64,000 bases of DNA, from NCBI GenBank assembly GCA_023213195.1, contig CP096135.1, positions 1,630,616 through 1,694,615 on the forward strand. The letters run 5' to 3'. Below are positions 46,164-55,079 of this stretch, piece after piece. The translations under genes were made by a program, and so were the position numbers. The stretch's first letter is position 1. Each line of letters begins with the position of its first letter. The DNA is from Sphingobacteriales bacterium JAD_PAG50586_3. Lineage in GTDB: Bacteria; Bacteroidota; Bacteroidia; CAMBQF01. The notes below the pieces were generated by a model. It made no database searches. It worked only from the letters and a program-made list of their open reading frames with translations, and was not told the DNA's origin.

Positions 46164-46887
46164 ATGGAACATTTACAAATTGCAAACGACAACTACGTAG
46201 CCTTTACGTTTTTCATTGGCACAATGGCAATGATGGCTGCATCTGTATTCTTTTTCTTTGAATTGAGTACAACACCAACTAAGTGGCGAACGTCGGTTTT
46301 AGTATCCGGCATTATTACATTTATTGCTGCTGTGCATTACTATTACATGAGGGGTTATAATTTAGAGACTGGTCAATCGCCAACATTTTTTAGGTATGTT
46401 GATTGGCTTTTAACTGTTCCCTTAATGTGTGTAGAGTTTTATTTAATTACTAAAAAAGCCGGTGCAAAACAGGGTTTATTATGGAAACTAATTGCTGCAT
46501 CAGTATTTATGCTGGTTACCGGTTATATTGGCGAGGCCATTTACCCCGGCGAATTACAAAGTTGGGTTTGGGGTGCAATTAGCGGCGCAGCGTATTTTTA
46601 CATTGTATACTTAATTTGGGCCGGCGATGTTGCCAAACTAGCTAAATCAAGCAGCCCTGCTGTAGCTACTTGCAGTTAAAACATTGGGTTGGTTTGTTTT
46701 AGTAGGTTGGGCTATTTATCCACTAGGATATATTTTAGGTACTAAAGGAGGCTTATTTGGAATGCAAATTGTTGCTGACCCTGCGGCTGCATCTCATGCT
46801 ATGGATATTGTATACAACATTGGCGATGCGGTAAATAAAATTGGTTTTGGTTTGGTTATATATGTTTTAAGTAGAAAAGAAGAATAG
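46164..46887 (+). CDS. proteorhodopsin-type light-driven proton pump (frameshifted)
   Basis: About 240 residues after removing one extra T at 46670-46671, which joins PAVAT to AVKTLGWFVLV. Seven membrane helices. Helix C reads RYVDWLLTVPLMCVEFYLI: Asp80, Thr84 and Glu91 give the DTE triad of proton-pumping proteorhodopsins. The residue at the colour-tuning position (Asp80 + 8) is Met88, which in family members gives green-light absorption. His58 in AAVHYYYMR pairs with the counter-ion. The retinal Schiff-base Lys is Lys225 in NIGDAVNKIGFG. Light drives proton export that can feed the ATP synthase. No retinal-synthesis gene (blh or crt) is in the window. Confidence 0.93.
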
Positions 46888-46910
46888 TTAGTTAAGCAGT
46901 ATTATTATTA

Positions 46911-46950
46911 TCCCGGGTAGATTTAACAAAATTTACCCGGGATTTTTTTG
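46911..46950 (+). terminator. terminator of the rhodopsin gene
   Basis: TCCCGGGTA / TACCCGGGA arms with a 14-base loop, followed by seven T. It lies 24 bases after the rhodopsin stop. Confidence 0.9.
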
Positions 46951-47127
46951 GGGTATCAGATGATTCTAACGTACTACTAACAGTTGGGAATATTACCTAG
47001 GGCGGGAATTAGCTTTACGTATGCATGTGAAGCCGGAGATATTCATAGAGCTCAGCCGCTAGGTTAAGATAATAAGTTTCAAATTAATAATTACATTTGA
47101 ATAACTAATTGCCAAAAACTCCTAAAT

Positions 47128-48246
47128 ATGAGTATTGATACGACAATAACTACTGAAATTACAAAGGAAATCCTTACAAGAGCTTTTTTAGAAGTATTTA
47201 ATAATAGAAAAGTAAAGGATGATTTTATAAATAAATTACCAGAATCTAAAACTCTTTCCAGACAGCAGATAGTTAATAAGCTTATCACATATTATGAGAA
47301 AGAGGATTTAGTTTTTGTTTTAGGAGCTGGAGTCTCGATGGGTTTTGGTTTACCTAACTGGGATACGCTATTACAAAAATTAATGATAACAACTATTGAA
47401 AAAGAACAAAATGCTTCTACAGTTCTATCAAAGTTATTTACAAACATTTTTTCCCCCAGTCCATTAATAGCAGGAAGGTATTTGCAGAAATATTACGAAG
47501 ACAAAAGACTATCTTTTGAAGAGGCAGTTCGAAAAGTACTTTATGAAACAATAGAGATTGATAAACCTTCAGAATTGATGGATGAGATAGTCAATTTTTG
47601 TGTTGCCCCTGGAAATAGCCCTAATTTAAATAGCATTATAACGTATAATTTTGATGATATTTTAGAACAGCGTCTTTCTAAAATAGCAATCCCAATACCA
47701 TATAAGTCTATTTATGGCATAGGTATGACACCAGACGGACAGCTTCCAATTTATCATGTTCATGGGTATTTAAAACAAAAAGGTAAGCTTGATGAACAAA
47801 ACCAAATTACATTTGGCGAATCTATTTATCATAAACAATATATTGATATATATAGCTGGAATAACATAGTCCAAATTAATAAATTTAGAGATTCGAACTG
47901 TTTATTTATAGGCTCGTCTTTAACCGATCCTAATACCCGTAGATTATTAGATATCGCTAAAAAGCAAAGTGGAGATAAAGAGGAACAACATTTTGTTTTC
48001 AAAATGAGACATAAAGAGGAATATGTTAAACAACGCTTACAAGTTTTATTGAAGGAGAATAGGCAGTTATTAGATGAGAAATCTTTAGCTGAGTTAAACT
48101 TTGATGATACAGTTACGTTTCTAATTCAAATAATAGAACGTTTTGAAGAATCTGACACATCATCTTTTGGAGTACGGACAATTTGGATTAATGAATGGTC
48201 AGAAATCCCCGATATATTAAGACAGGTAAGACTTCGAAAAAAATAA
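47128..48246 (+). CDS. SIR2-like (SIR2_2) domain protein, probable NADase, possible anti-phage defence
   Basis: 372 residues. The N-terminal ~58 residues are a helical extension. The SIR2-like fold follows: DLVFVLGAGVSMGFGLPNW (residues 61-78, NAD-binding), ITYNFDDILEQRL (170-183, with Asn and Asp), HVHGYLK (catalytic His, 210-216), and CLFIGSSLTDPNTRRLL (258-274). The C-terminal 100 residues are charged and helical. These sites are complete, so NAD hydrolysis is expected. Unlike true sirtuin deacetylases it has no Zn-binding Cys pairs. Stand-alone SIR2_2 proteins are known from phage-defence contexts. The gene is A/T-rich compared with neighbours and lies beside a repeat island, which fits horizontal gain. 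Confidence 0.85.
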   Translation: MSIDTTITTEITKEILTRAFLEVFNNRKVKDDFINKLPESKTLSRQQIVNKLITYYEKEDLVFVLGAGVSMGFGLPNWDTLLQKLMITTIEKEQNASTVLSKLFTNIFSPSPLIAGRYLQKYYEDKRLSFEEAVRKVLYETIEIDKPSELMDEIVNFCVAPGNSPNLNSIITYNFDDILEQRLSKIAIPIPYKSIYGIGMTPDGQLPIYHVHGYLKQKGKLDEQNQITFGESIYHKQYIDIYSWNNIVQINKFRDSNCLFIGSSLTDPNTRRLLDIAKKQSGDKEEQHFVFKMRHKEEYVKQRLQVLLKENRQLLDEKSLAELNFDDTVTFLIQIIERFEESDTSSFGVRTIWINEWSEIPDILRQVRLRKK

Positions 48247-49385
48247 ATTAAAATACTGTTTTTGTATATATTGCTTGACTTGTGTTTTTAATTGTTGTAT
48301 CTTTGCAGTGTTATTCCGGAATAATAACGTGACACCCTGCCTGATGGGTTAATTGGGCAAAAGCAACTTATTTGCTACGTAGCAAAGACCCCTATCCCTA
48401 AATCCCTTTCCCCTTAAAGGGCAAGGGACTTAAGAAGAATGAAAGGTTGGTGTAAAGAAATCGACCATAATGATTTTAAAAAGATAGTTAAATAAAGTCT
48501 GAAAGAGAATTACTCCCTCCTGTTTTCAATTAGACTAAACAAAACTATTAACCTGCTTTAACCCCTTGCTTTATGGTTCGACTCCGCTCACCATGACAAG
48601 GGGCTAAAGTGTTTGTGTTGACCCTTCCCCTCCCTGCCGGCAGGCAGGCAACCCCTCCCCTCTAAGGGAGGGCTAAAAAAATAAGATTGTAGACAGAAAA
48701 GACTCCCCGCCCTTCGGGCACCCCCTCTTAGAGGGGGATTAAAAATGGACTGCGAAAACGAGTGTATTAGCTACACGCTGTAAAGGTTTCGTACACCCAC
48801 CGCCGACCCGCTAAAGCGTGTCGACACCTCCCCTACTAGTAGGGGGAGGAAAGCCGAACAAAGTGAGGCAGGAGGGGTACGGAAGGGAGACGAAAAGCAC
48901 CCGCGAAAACGAGTGTATTAGCTATGCCAAAGGCATCTCTTTGGGACATGCTGTAGGGATTTAGGAAATGAAAAACTAGAAATGAAAATTGAAAAATTAA
49001 ACTTTGTGTTCTTTGCGTAATGCTTTGCGCCCTTTGTGGTTAAAAAGCTATAAAGTGACCCGCGAAAACGGTGTTATCAGCTACATGCTGTAGTGGTTAG
49101 GAAATGAAAAACTAAAAATGAAAAGTGAAAAATTTAGTTTTGTGGTTACAAGACTCCCCCGCCCTTCGGGCACCCCCTCTTAGAGGGGGATTAAAAATGC
49201 CCCGCGAAAACTATGTTATTAGCTACTGCCTGTAAGGGTTTAGGAAATGAAAAACTATAAATGAAAAGTGAAAAATTAAACTTTGTGTTCTTTGTGTAAT
49301 TCTTTGCGCCCTTGTGGTTAAAAGTACGATTGCTAAAACGTTAAATTTTACTACAACAGCGCAGTTTCTGCCTTATCTTTACAGT
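48247..49385. repeat. 1.1 kb repeat island without genes
   Basis: Four copies of a unit beginning GCGAAAAC...GTGTATTAGCTAC: about 48751-48790 (truncated), 48902-49048, 49060-49150 (its end differs) and 49201-49323. Two copies share AAACTTTGTGTTCTTTG and TCTTTGCGCC/GCTTTGCGCC to the end. There are two copies of GACTCCCC(C)GCCCTTCGGGC followed by CCCCCTCTTAGAGGGGG at 48701-48747 and 49152-49196, plus palindromic elements near 48390-48430 (CCCTTTCCCC/AAGGGCAAGGG), 48625-48675 (TGCCGGCAGGCAGGCA) and 48828-48848 (CCTCCCCTACTAGTAGGGGGAGG). Only tiny open frames exist, such as one of 17 codons at about 48440. It is not a CRISPR array: spacing and unit length vary. Confidence 0.8.
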
Positions 49386-50675
49386 ATGATTTTATTTATA
49401 GACATGAACAGCTTTTTTGCTACTTGCGAGCAGCAATTTAACTACTACCTGCGTGGCAGGCCGGTAGGTGTTTGTGTTTATACGGGTAAATACGGTGCTG
49501 TTATTGCTCCCTCTATAGAGGCTAAAAAAATGGGGGTGAAAACAGGTATGCGCTTAAACGATGCCATGCTGCTTTGTCCTGATTTGGTTCCGCTAGAAAC
49601 CAACTCTGGCCGGTACCGCGAGATACACCTGAAGATTATGAACCTGCTGCGTAAATACTCTGGCGATGTGATACCCAAAAGTATTGACGAGGCTATTGTT
49701 GACCTGCAACACCATAAGCATATCTACAAGAATATTGAGGATATGAAAAAGCTGGCTAACCAGATAAAGCAGGATATTAGGGATACTATTGGAGATTACC
49801 TGAAATGCTCTATTGGTATTGCGCCTAACGCTTTTTTAGCTAAGCTGGCCAGCGATTTGCAAAAACCCGACGGACTTACCATCATCACCCCTGAAAATAT
49901 AGACGAGGTATTATCTAAATTAAAGCTGACAGACTTGCCGGGAATTGCCGGTGGAATGGAGAACAGGTTGAAGAACGCAGGGATAGACACTCCGCTTAAA
50001 CTACGATATACCGACCCTGCAGTGCTAAAGGTAGCCTGCCAAAGCATTGTGGGCGTTTACTGGCATTACAGGCTAAACTTTTCTGAGGTTGATTTGGTTT
50101 CAAGTCCGTATAAAAATATGCAGGCCATGCGGCAACTATCGCGGGAGCAAAGGAGTTCGGCCCAAACGATAGACAATATATTTATATCGCTTTGTATGAA
50201 GCTGGAGAAGCGGATGGTAGCGCAAGGCGTGTATTGCAAGGAGTTTGGTATGAACATATCTTATCAAAACGGGCAGCGCTGGAAATACCACAGCAAAAAC
50301 GCGCCTTTGCAAGATGGTATGACTATTTACCACACCTTGAAACAACAGCTTGATAAGTATGCCAAAGAGCACGGCGGTAAAACCCTTTTGCACGAAGGTG
50401 TTGCAGGCCTGGGTGTAAATGTGAGCGATTTTGTAACTGCGGATGTGCTGCAGGTAGAACTGTTTGAGGATAACATTAAAAAAGACCACCTGCGCAAAGC
50501 CGTTTACGATGTTAAAGACCGCTATGGATATGATAAGCTGCTAAAGGCTATTGAGCTGAAAGAAGGCCATTCTGCTGCCTACCAGGATTTGATTGGCTTT
50601 GGCTCTATTAAAGATATGTATAATGAGCAGGATTGGGTATCTAACTCCAATAAAATACAAAACCCCGAAGAATAA
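49386..50675 (+). CDS. Y-family DNA polymerase (DinB/UmuC-like)
   Basis: About 429 residues from the ATG at 49386; an in-frame TTG upstream lies in the repeat region and is not used. Translesion polymerase with conserved motifs: ILFIDMNSFFATCEQQFN (first catalytic Asp, steric-gate Phe region), YGAVIAPSIEAKKMGV, SIDEAIVDLQHH (catalytic SIDE), and LKCSIGIAPNAFLAKLASDL. The HhH-like thumb reads LTDLPGIAGGMENRL. The little-finger domain follows from about residue 235. The C-terminus, GFGSIKDMYNEQDW, is unlike the clamp-binding motif at the end of typical DinB. No ImuB or RecA partner is nearby. It may be SOS-induced, but I see no clear operator. Confidence 0.9.
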   Translation: MILFIDMNSFFATCEQQFNYYLRGRPVGVCVYTGKYGAVIAPSIEAKKMGVKTGMRLNDAMLLCPDLVPLETNSGRYREIHLKIMNLLRKYSGDVIPKSIDEAIVDLQHHKHIYKNIEDMKKLANQIKQDIRDTIGDYLKCSIGIAPNAFLAKLASDLQKPDGLTIITPENIDEVLSKLKLTDLPGIAGGMENRLKNAGIDTPLKLRYTDPAVLKVACQSIVGVYWHYRLNFSEVDLVSSPYKNMQAMRQLSREQRSSAQTIDNIFISLCMKLEKRMVAQGVYCKEFGMNISYQNGQRWKYHSKNAPLQDGMTIYHTLKQQLDKYAKEHGGKTLLHEGVAGLGVNVSDFVTADVLQVELFEDNIKKDHLRKAVYDVKDRYGYDKLLKAIELKEGHSAAYQDLIGFGSIKDMYNEQDWVSNSNKIQNPEE

Positions 50676-50708
50676 TCTACGGGGCTTTATGCAATACTAT
50701 GTAAGGGG

Positions 50709-51269
50709 TTACTTAACGCGCTCCATGTATTCGCCGGTAGTAGTATCAACGCGGATAATCTCGCCGGTGTTTACAAATAGTGGAATCATAACCTCGGCAC
50801 CTGTTTCAACTTTAGCAGGCTTAAGGGTGCGGGTAGCGGTGTCGCCACGCACGCCCGGCTCGGTATAAGTAACTTCCAGTTCAACATGCTTTGGAGGCTG
50901 AACGAATATTACTTCGTCGGCATGAAAAGCCATGTCAACATTGGTGTTCTCTTTAATGTATTTAGCAGCATCGCCAATAACGTTAGCCGCCACGGGAATT
51001 TGCTCATACGTTTCGTTATCCATGCAGATAAAGTCGTCGCCCTCGCGGTACAGGTATTGCATAGTGCGCATTTCAACACGTACCAAATCTACCTCCTCAT
51101 CAGGACGGAAACGGTTTTCTATTTGTTTGCCGGTGCGTACGCTGCGCATTACCGCCTGGTAAAAAGCACGTAAGTTACCGGGGGTGCGGTGTTGAAGTTC
51201 AACTACCTTCATCAACTCGCCGTTAAAACGGATAAAGTTGCCGGTTGATAAATCGCTTGTCTTAGCCAT
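50709..51269 (-). CDS. efp: elongation factor P
   Basis: About 186 residues from the ATG at 51269 (the ATG at 51290 adds only a 7-residue stub). EF-P helps ribosomes through polyproline stretches. Features are KTSDLSTGNFIRFNGELMKV, the tip loop HRTPGNLRAFYQAVMRSV, ELEVTYTEPGVRGDTATR, VETGAEVMIPLFVNTGE, and the end VDTTTGEYMERVK. The tip has Asn where Escherichia coli EF-P has Lys34 and no Arg at the Pseudomonas rhamnosylation position, so the usual modifications are not possible there. The flavoprotein gene lies upstream on the opposite side of the gap. Confidence 0.95.
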   Translation of the reverse strand: MAKTSDLSTGNFIRFNGELMKVVELQHRTPGNLRAFYQAVMRSVRTGKQIENRFRPDEEVDLVRVEMRTMQYLYREGDDFICMDNETYEQIPVAANVIGDAAKYIKENTNVDMAFHADEVIFVQPPKHVELEVTYTEPGVRGDTATRTLKPAKVETGAEVMIPLFVNTGEIIRVDTTTGEYMERVK

Positions 51270-51326
51270 AAAAAAATGTTTGGGCAGCAAATGTAATTAA
51301 TTTGGGTAAAAGGGCAATTGCCCTGT

Positions 51327-52726
51327 CTAAAACATCTTGCCGGGATTAAGAATTCCTTTAGGGTCGAAGAGTTGTTTGATGCCCTTTTGCAGGGTTAAGG
51401 AGGTTTGGCCAAAGGCAATATCCATATACGATTTTTGTACCCAGCCTATGCCATGTTCGCCCGACAGGGTGCCACCTAATGCTACAGTCAACTCAAACAA
51501 CTTGCGTATGGCCTTGGGCAGCTCATTCTTCCACATATCATCAGTAAGGTTGCCCTTAACAATGTTAATGTGCAGGTTGCCATCGCCAGCGTGGCCGTAG
51601 CAAACGCTTTTAAAGCCATATTCAGCGCCAATATCTTTAACGCCCTTTAACAATTTGGCCAGTTCGGCGCGGGGTACAACGGTATCTTCTTCTTTGTAAA
51701 CAGAGTTTGACTTTACAGCCTCGGCTACACTGCGGCGCATTTTCCAGAGGGTGTCTTTTTCAGCGGCACTTTCGGCGAAGAGTATCTCGCCTGCATCAAA
51801 AGCCTGCATTACTTCGGTTATGCGTTCACAGTCTTTAAAAAGTACGTCCATATCGTTACCATCAACTTCTATAAGCAGGTGGGCTTTAACATCGGGGGCT
51901 ACGTTTACAGCTATATCGGTACGGTATTGCAGCACCCAGTCTATAGCATCACGCTCCATAAACTCCATTGCCGATGGCACCACACCAGCCCTAAATACAG
52001 CCGATACAGCTTCGCAGGCCCTTTCGGCAGAATTGAATGGTACCAGCATTACCAGGTTAAAAACCGGCGCGGGGATAAGCTTGAGCACTATTTGGGTTAC
52101 TATGCCCAATGTGCCCTCGCTGCCCACCATTAGCTGGGTTAGGTTATAGCCTGTAGAGTTCTTCAGAGTGTTGGCGCCTGTCCAAATAACCTCGCCATTG
52201 GCTAGTACTACCTGTAGGTTTAGTACATAGTCTTTAACCACGCCATACTTTACCGCACGCGGCCCGCCCGAGTTGTGGGCAATATTACCCCCAATAAAAC
52301 ACGAGCCACGGCTTGATGGGTCGGGGGGTAGGAGAGGCCTTTGGCCAAAACAGTTTCTTGTAGCACCTGGGTAATAACGCCCGGCTCTACCGTAACCTGC
52401 AGGTTGCGCTCGTCAATGGCTATAATCTTGTTAAAGCGCTCCATGCTTAGTATAACGCCGCCGTGTACGGGCAATGCACCGCCACTAAGGCCTGTGCCAC
52501 CGCCACGGGTAGTAACGGGTATATTGTTACTGTTGCAATGTTTTACTATGGCTGAAATTTGTGCGGTATCGGCAGGTTTTAACACCACCTCGGGTAGATA
52601 TACCAGGTCTTCGGTTTCGTCGTGGCCGTAGTTGCGCAGGGTTTCCTCATCGGCCAATACAAAAGCATCGCCAAGAGTGGTTTTGAAGAAGGTAATATCT
52701 GATGGTATTATAGCCGCGAATTGCAT
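51327..52726 (-). CDS. FAD-linked oxidoreductase, glycolate oxidase GlcD-like (frameshifted)
   Basis: About 466 residues from the ATG at 52726 after adding one base to the G6 run at 52323-52328. Repair restores the FAD-binding core PDPSSRGSCFIGGNIAHNSGG that both fragments lack. Other FAD-domain (PCMH) features: YLPEVVLKPADTAQISAIV, PVTTRGGGTGLSGGALP. The C-terminal half has LNLQVVLANGEVIWTG, MVGSEGTLGIVTQIVLKL, and CYGHAGDGNLHINIV with GGTLSGEHGIGWVQKSYM. It oxidises glycolate, D-lactate or another 2-hydroxyacid. No GlcE or iron-sulfur subunit is adjacent. Confidence 0.92.
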
Positions 52727-52769
52727 AGGGCTAAGGTACAAAAATGCCTATTGCTTATTTATGATGATA

Positions 52770-53369
52770 TTAGGGTTTTACAAACAGGCCAACGATAACT
52801 CCATTTTCCACTCTTATCGAATCGCCCTGTGGTCCATCAAGCATTGTACATTCAAACTTTGCACGGTATTTTACAGCGGTTTTATTCTGATGTGTTGTAT
52901 GTACTGTGTCTAATAATGTAAAATGGCTTTTAGGGCTATGGTTTAATGCGTGGTAAGATTGGTAACCCTCATTAGGGGTGCTAAGCAATAAACCAACTTT
53001 ATATTGATTTTGAGTGATGTCATCTGCTACATACTCATTCATGTATTCGTAATCAATCAGCTTAAAATAATTGTAAAATTCGCTGTCAGTAACATGAATA
53101 TTTTCGCTTGTTAAAAAGTTAATACTATTAACTAAATATAGATTGGCCGTGTTGCCTGAAAGAATATTCTCAAATGTATAAACACCCATGCTGCCGTAGC
53201 TTTGAGTACTGGAGTTGCTAAAATATAAGTAGTTGTTTCCAACATTACCCGTAAATCCAATAGGTGTTGATTCTAATGGGGTACTTAATAAATCTACTGT
53301 AGTTGCAGGTTCTTCTTTTTTACAGGATAAAAGTATGGTAGCAAATAATAAAAGCAAATAGTTTTTCAT
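52770..53369 (-). CDS. hypothetical lipoprotein
   Basis: 199 residues. The N-terminus is a lipoprotein signal (MKNYLLLLFATILLSCKKEE) with lipidated Cys followed by Lys-Lys, typical of outer-membrane-directed Bacteroidota lipoproteins. The body is beta-rich and Tyr/Asn-rich (NNYLYFSNSSTQSYGSMGVY, NYFKLIDYEYMNEYVADD, FECTMLDGPQGDSIRVENG). No known family. It is A/T-rich. It stands alone between the flavoprotein and PAQR genes. Confidence 0.7.
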   Translation of the reverse strand: MKNYLLLLFATILLSCKKEEPATTVDLLSTPLESTPIGFTGNVGNNYLYFSNSSTQSYGSMGVYTFENILSGNTANLYLVNSINFLTSENIHVTDSEFYNYFKLIDYEYMNEYVADDITQNQYKVGLLLSTPNEGYQSYHALNHSPKSHFTLLDTVHTTHQNKTAVKYRAKFECTMLDGPQGDSIRVENGVIVGLFVKP

Positions 53370-53419
53370 ACCTCAATATATAAAACAATATCAACGTAAC
53401 TTTGTACTTTTAAGTATCT

Positions 53420-54049
53420 ATGAGTGAATATTCAAAAAAGCAAGAATTAGCCAATATTGTTACCCACGCTGCCGGAATACTATTCGGGTTGGTGGGTGTG
53501 CCTATGTTGCTATACAGCGCGGTTAAAAACCAGGCGCCGGGTATACAAATTACTGCCCTGGCTATTTACTGTTTCTCGCTATTGTTGGTGTTTTCTACAT
53601 CAACCATATACCATGCTATAACCAAGCCCAAGCTAAAAAAGCTATGGCGTAGTATAGACCACATAGCCATTTACTTTTTAATAGCAGGCTCGGCTACGCC
53701 TATTGTGGTGCGTTATGTGCCGGTAGAAACCGCCAAGACCTTTTTGATTGTACAATGGTCGCTGGTGCTGGGTGGCACTATATTTAAGCTGTTTTTTACC
53801 GGTAAGTTTAAACTGGTATCAACCCTAATATATATAGCCATGGGTATGCTACCCGTTATTATGGGGGCGCCCTTGTTTAATGCACTACCGCCCGAGGTAT
53901 ATATGGCTGTGATAGTAGGGGGTGTGTTTTACCTTACCGGTACGTTCTTCTACATGTCTAAAAAGCTAACATACAGTCACGCTATATGGCACGTATTTGT
54001 GCTGGGTGGCAGCATAGCCCACTTTGCTGCAATTGGGCAGACTATTTAG
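53420..54049 (+). CDS. hemolysin III / PAQR family membrane protein
   Basis: 209 residues with seven membrane helices. The family's metal-site motifs are visible: STSTIYHAITKPKLKKLWRS (Ser and His of the first site), IDHIAIYFLIAGSATPIVVR (Asp), and SHAIWHVFVLGGSIAHFAAI with the two C-terminal His. PAQR proteins are zinc-dependent hydrolase-like membrane proteins; bacterial members affect membrane lipid fluidity. The name hemolysin III is historical and does not show toxicity. Confidence 0.92.
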   Translation: MSEYSKKQELANIVTHAAGILFGLVGVPMLLYSAVKNQAPGIQITALAIYCFSLLLVFSTSTIYHAITKPKLKKLWRSIDHIAIYFLIAGSATPIVVRYVPVETAKTFLIVQWSLVLGGTIFKLFFTGKFKLVSTLIYIAMGMLPVIMGAPLFNALPPEVYMAVIVGGVFYLTGTFFYMSKKLTYSHAIWHVFVLGGSIAHFAAIGQTI

Positions 54050-54057
54050 CAGCCTTA

Positions 54058-54092
54058 AGACCCCTCCCAACCCTCCCCTGAAAGGGAGGGCT
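54058..54092. repeat. intergenic palindromic element
   Basis: CCCCTCCCAACCCTCCCC then TGAAAGGGAGGGCTTC. The CCCTCCC and GGGAGGG arms pair. It lies between convergent genes. Confidence 0.5.
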
Positions 54093-54107
54093 TCATAATA
54101 GCCATAA

Positions 54108-54563
54108 TTATTTAGTAGCCTTGGTATAAAAGGTATGCATGTTGGCTGAAACCACTGTGCGGTTAGCATCAATATAATCATACAGCCCAACGGGTGGCTT
54201 GCACGATAGCAGTATATCAGGAAAAGCTTTGCCAACGGCTGTGGGGTAGGGTACGTTAAATAGCTCGTCAAACAGGTAGAAAGCCACATCGCCCTTAGTT
54301 ACTTTGCCTTTTTTAAAGCAGGCCTCTAAATCCAGTACTGTAGCATCAGATAGTAAGTCTATCAACTGCAACTTAATAGCTTTTTTGTTGGCTTTATGCT
54401 TTAAAAACACATCGTCTTGCACAATTTTAGAGCCTTTGATGGTCCAGTTTACGGTAATGTCTTTTGATATTTCTATGGCAATGGTATCGTTACCACCCGC
54501 GCTATTGGCAAATACTGTTTGGCCTGCAAAGGCTAGTATCAGCAGTACAATTAGCTTTTTCAT
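54108..54563 (-). CDS. hypothetical secreted protein
   Basis: 151 residues with a signal peptide (KKLIVLLILAFAGQTVFA). The mature part is one small alpha/beta domain: DTIAIEISKDITVNWTIKGS, IKLQLIDLLSDATVLDLEA, FYLFDELFNVPYPTAVGKAF, DILLSCKPPVGLYDYIDAN. No recognised family. Its ATG overlaps the stop of the DoxX-like gene by 4 bases (ATGA), so the two are translationally coupled. Confidence 0.65.
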   Translation of the reverse strand: MKKLIVLLILAFAGQTVFANSAGGNDTIAIEISKDITVNWTIKGSKIVQDDVFLKHKANKKAIKLQLIDLLSDATVLDLEACFKKGKVTKGDVAFYLFDELFNVPYPTAVGKAFPDILLSCKPPVGLYDYIDANRTVVSANMHTFYTKATK

Positions 54564-54958
54564 ATTTGTGTTGTTTTATTGGTTTTAAAAGTAGCTATCC
54601 AGTATATAAGCATAAACTGCACTATTAGTCGTACCCATGCCACGTAAACCATATTCGGGTTTTGGTTTGGTAACTCCACAAAGCACATGGCAACGTGTAT
54701 TGGTAAAAAGGCTATTAGGTGCAGCAGTATAAATAGAGCCCCTAACCTGCGTGTTTGTGGTATTATAAATAACAACCCGGCAAGTATTTCTGTTGCACCG
54801 CTTATATATATAAGTAGTTCATTTAACTCGCCATTCCCCGGCGGAATTATGTAGTGCATTAACTGAAAATAGAACTCAGGGTTTACAAAATGGTTTACCC
54901 CTCCGGCTATAAACATAAACACAAATAGAACAAAAAGCACTTTTTTACCTATAGTCAT
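54560..54958 (-). CDS. DoxX-like family membrane protein
   Basis: 132 residues with four membrane helices. The N-terminus has VLFVLFVFMFIAGGVNHFVN followed by PEFYFQLMHYIIPP, typical of DoxX/DoxD-like and MauE-like proteins, then YISGATEILAGLLFIIPQ and GALFILLHLIAFLPIHVAM. Members are linked to redox balance at the membrane, often beside peroxidase or YceI genes. Here a YceI gene lies across the divergent promoter region, which supports a related role. The reaction is unknown. Confidence 0.8.
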   Translation of the reverse strand: MTIGKKVLFVLFVFMFIAGGVNHFVNPEFYFQLMHYIIPPGNGELNELLIYISGATEILAGLLFIIPQTRRLGALFILLHLIAFLPIHVAMCFVELPNQNPNMVYVAWVRLIVQFMLIYWIATFKTNKTTQI

Positions 54959-55009
54959 AAAAATTAATTTGTTTGATAATCAATATAATACCGTATAAAT
55001 ACAATTTAA

Positions 55010-55021
55010 ATGTTGCAACAT
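55010..55021. promoter_or_regulatory. 12-base perfect palindrome, candidate operator
   Basis: ATGTTGCAACAT lies in the 121-base gap between the divergent DoxX-like and SnoaL-like genes. A second short palindrome, GTTATAAC, lies at 55026-55033. TTGCAA-centred palindromes are common MarR-family operators, and a MarR gene follows YceI at 56263. No -35/-10 pattern can be assigned firmly. Confidence 0.4.
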
Positions 55022-55079
55022 TGAAGTTATAACGTTAAATTTGTCTTGTAATTAATATTTGAACTTAAAAGTAATAACA

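Noticed and set aside
47128..48246. Sirtuin deacetylase
   Set aside because: No Zn-binding Cys pairs and the domain matches the SIR2_2 group instead of classical sirtuins.
48749..49323. Possible CRISPR array from the repeated GCGAAAAC units
   Set aside because: Units differ in length (about 40 to 150 bases), repeats are imperfect, there are no regular spacers, and no cas genes are near.
53420..54049. Toxin (hemolysin) activity
   Set aside because: The hemolysin III name is historical; the motifs are those of PAQR membrane proteins.
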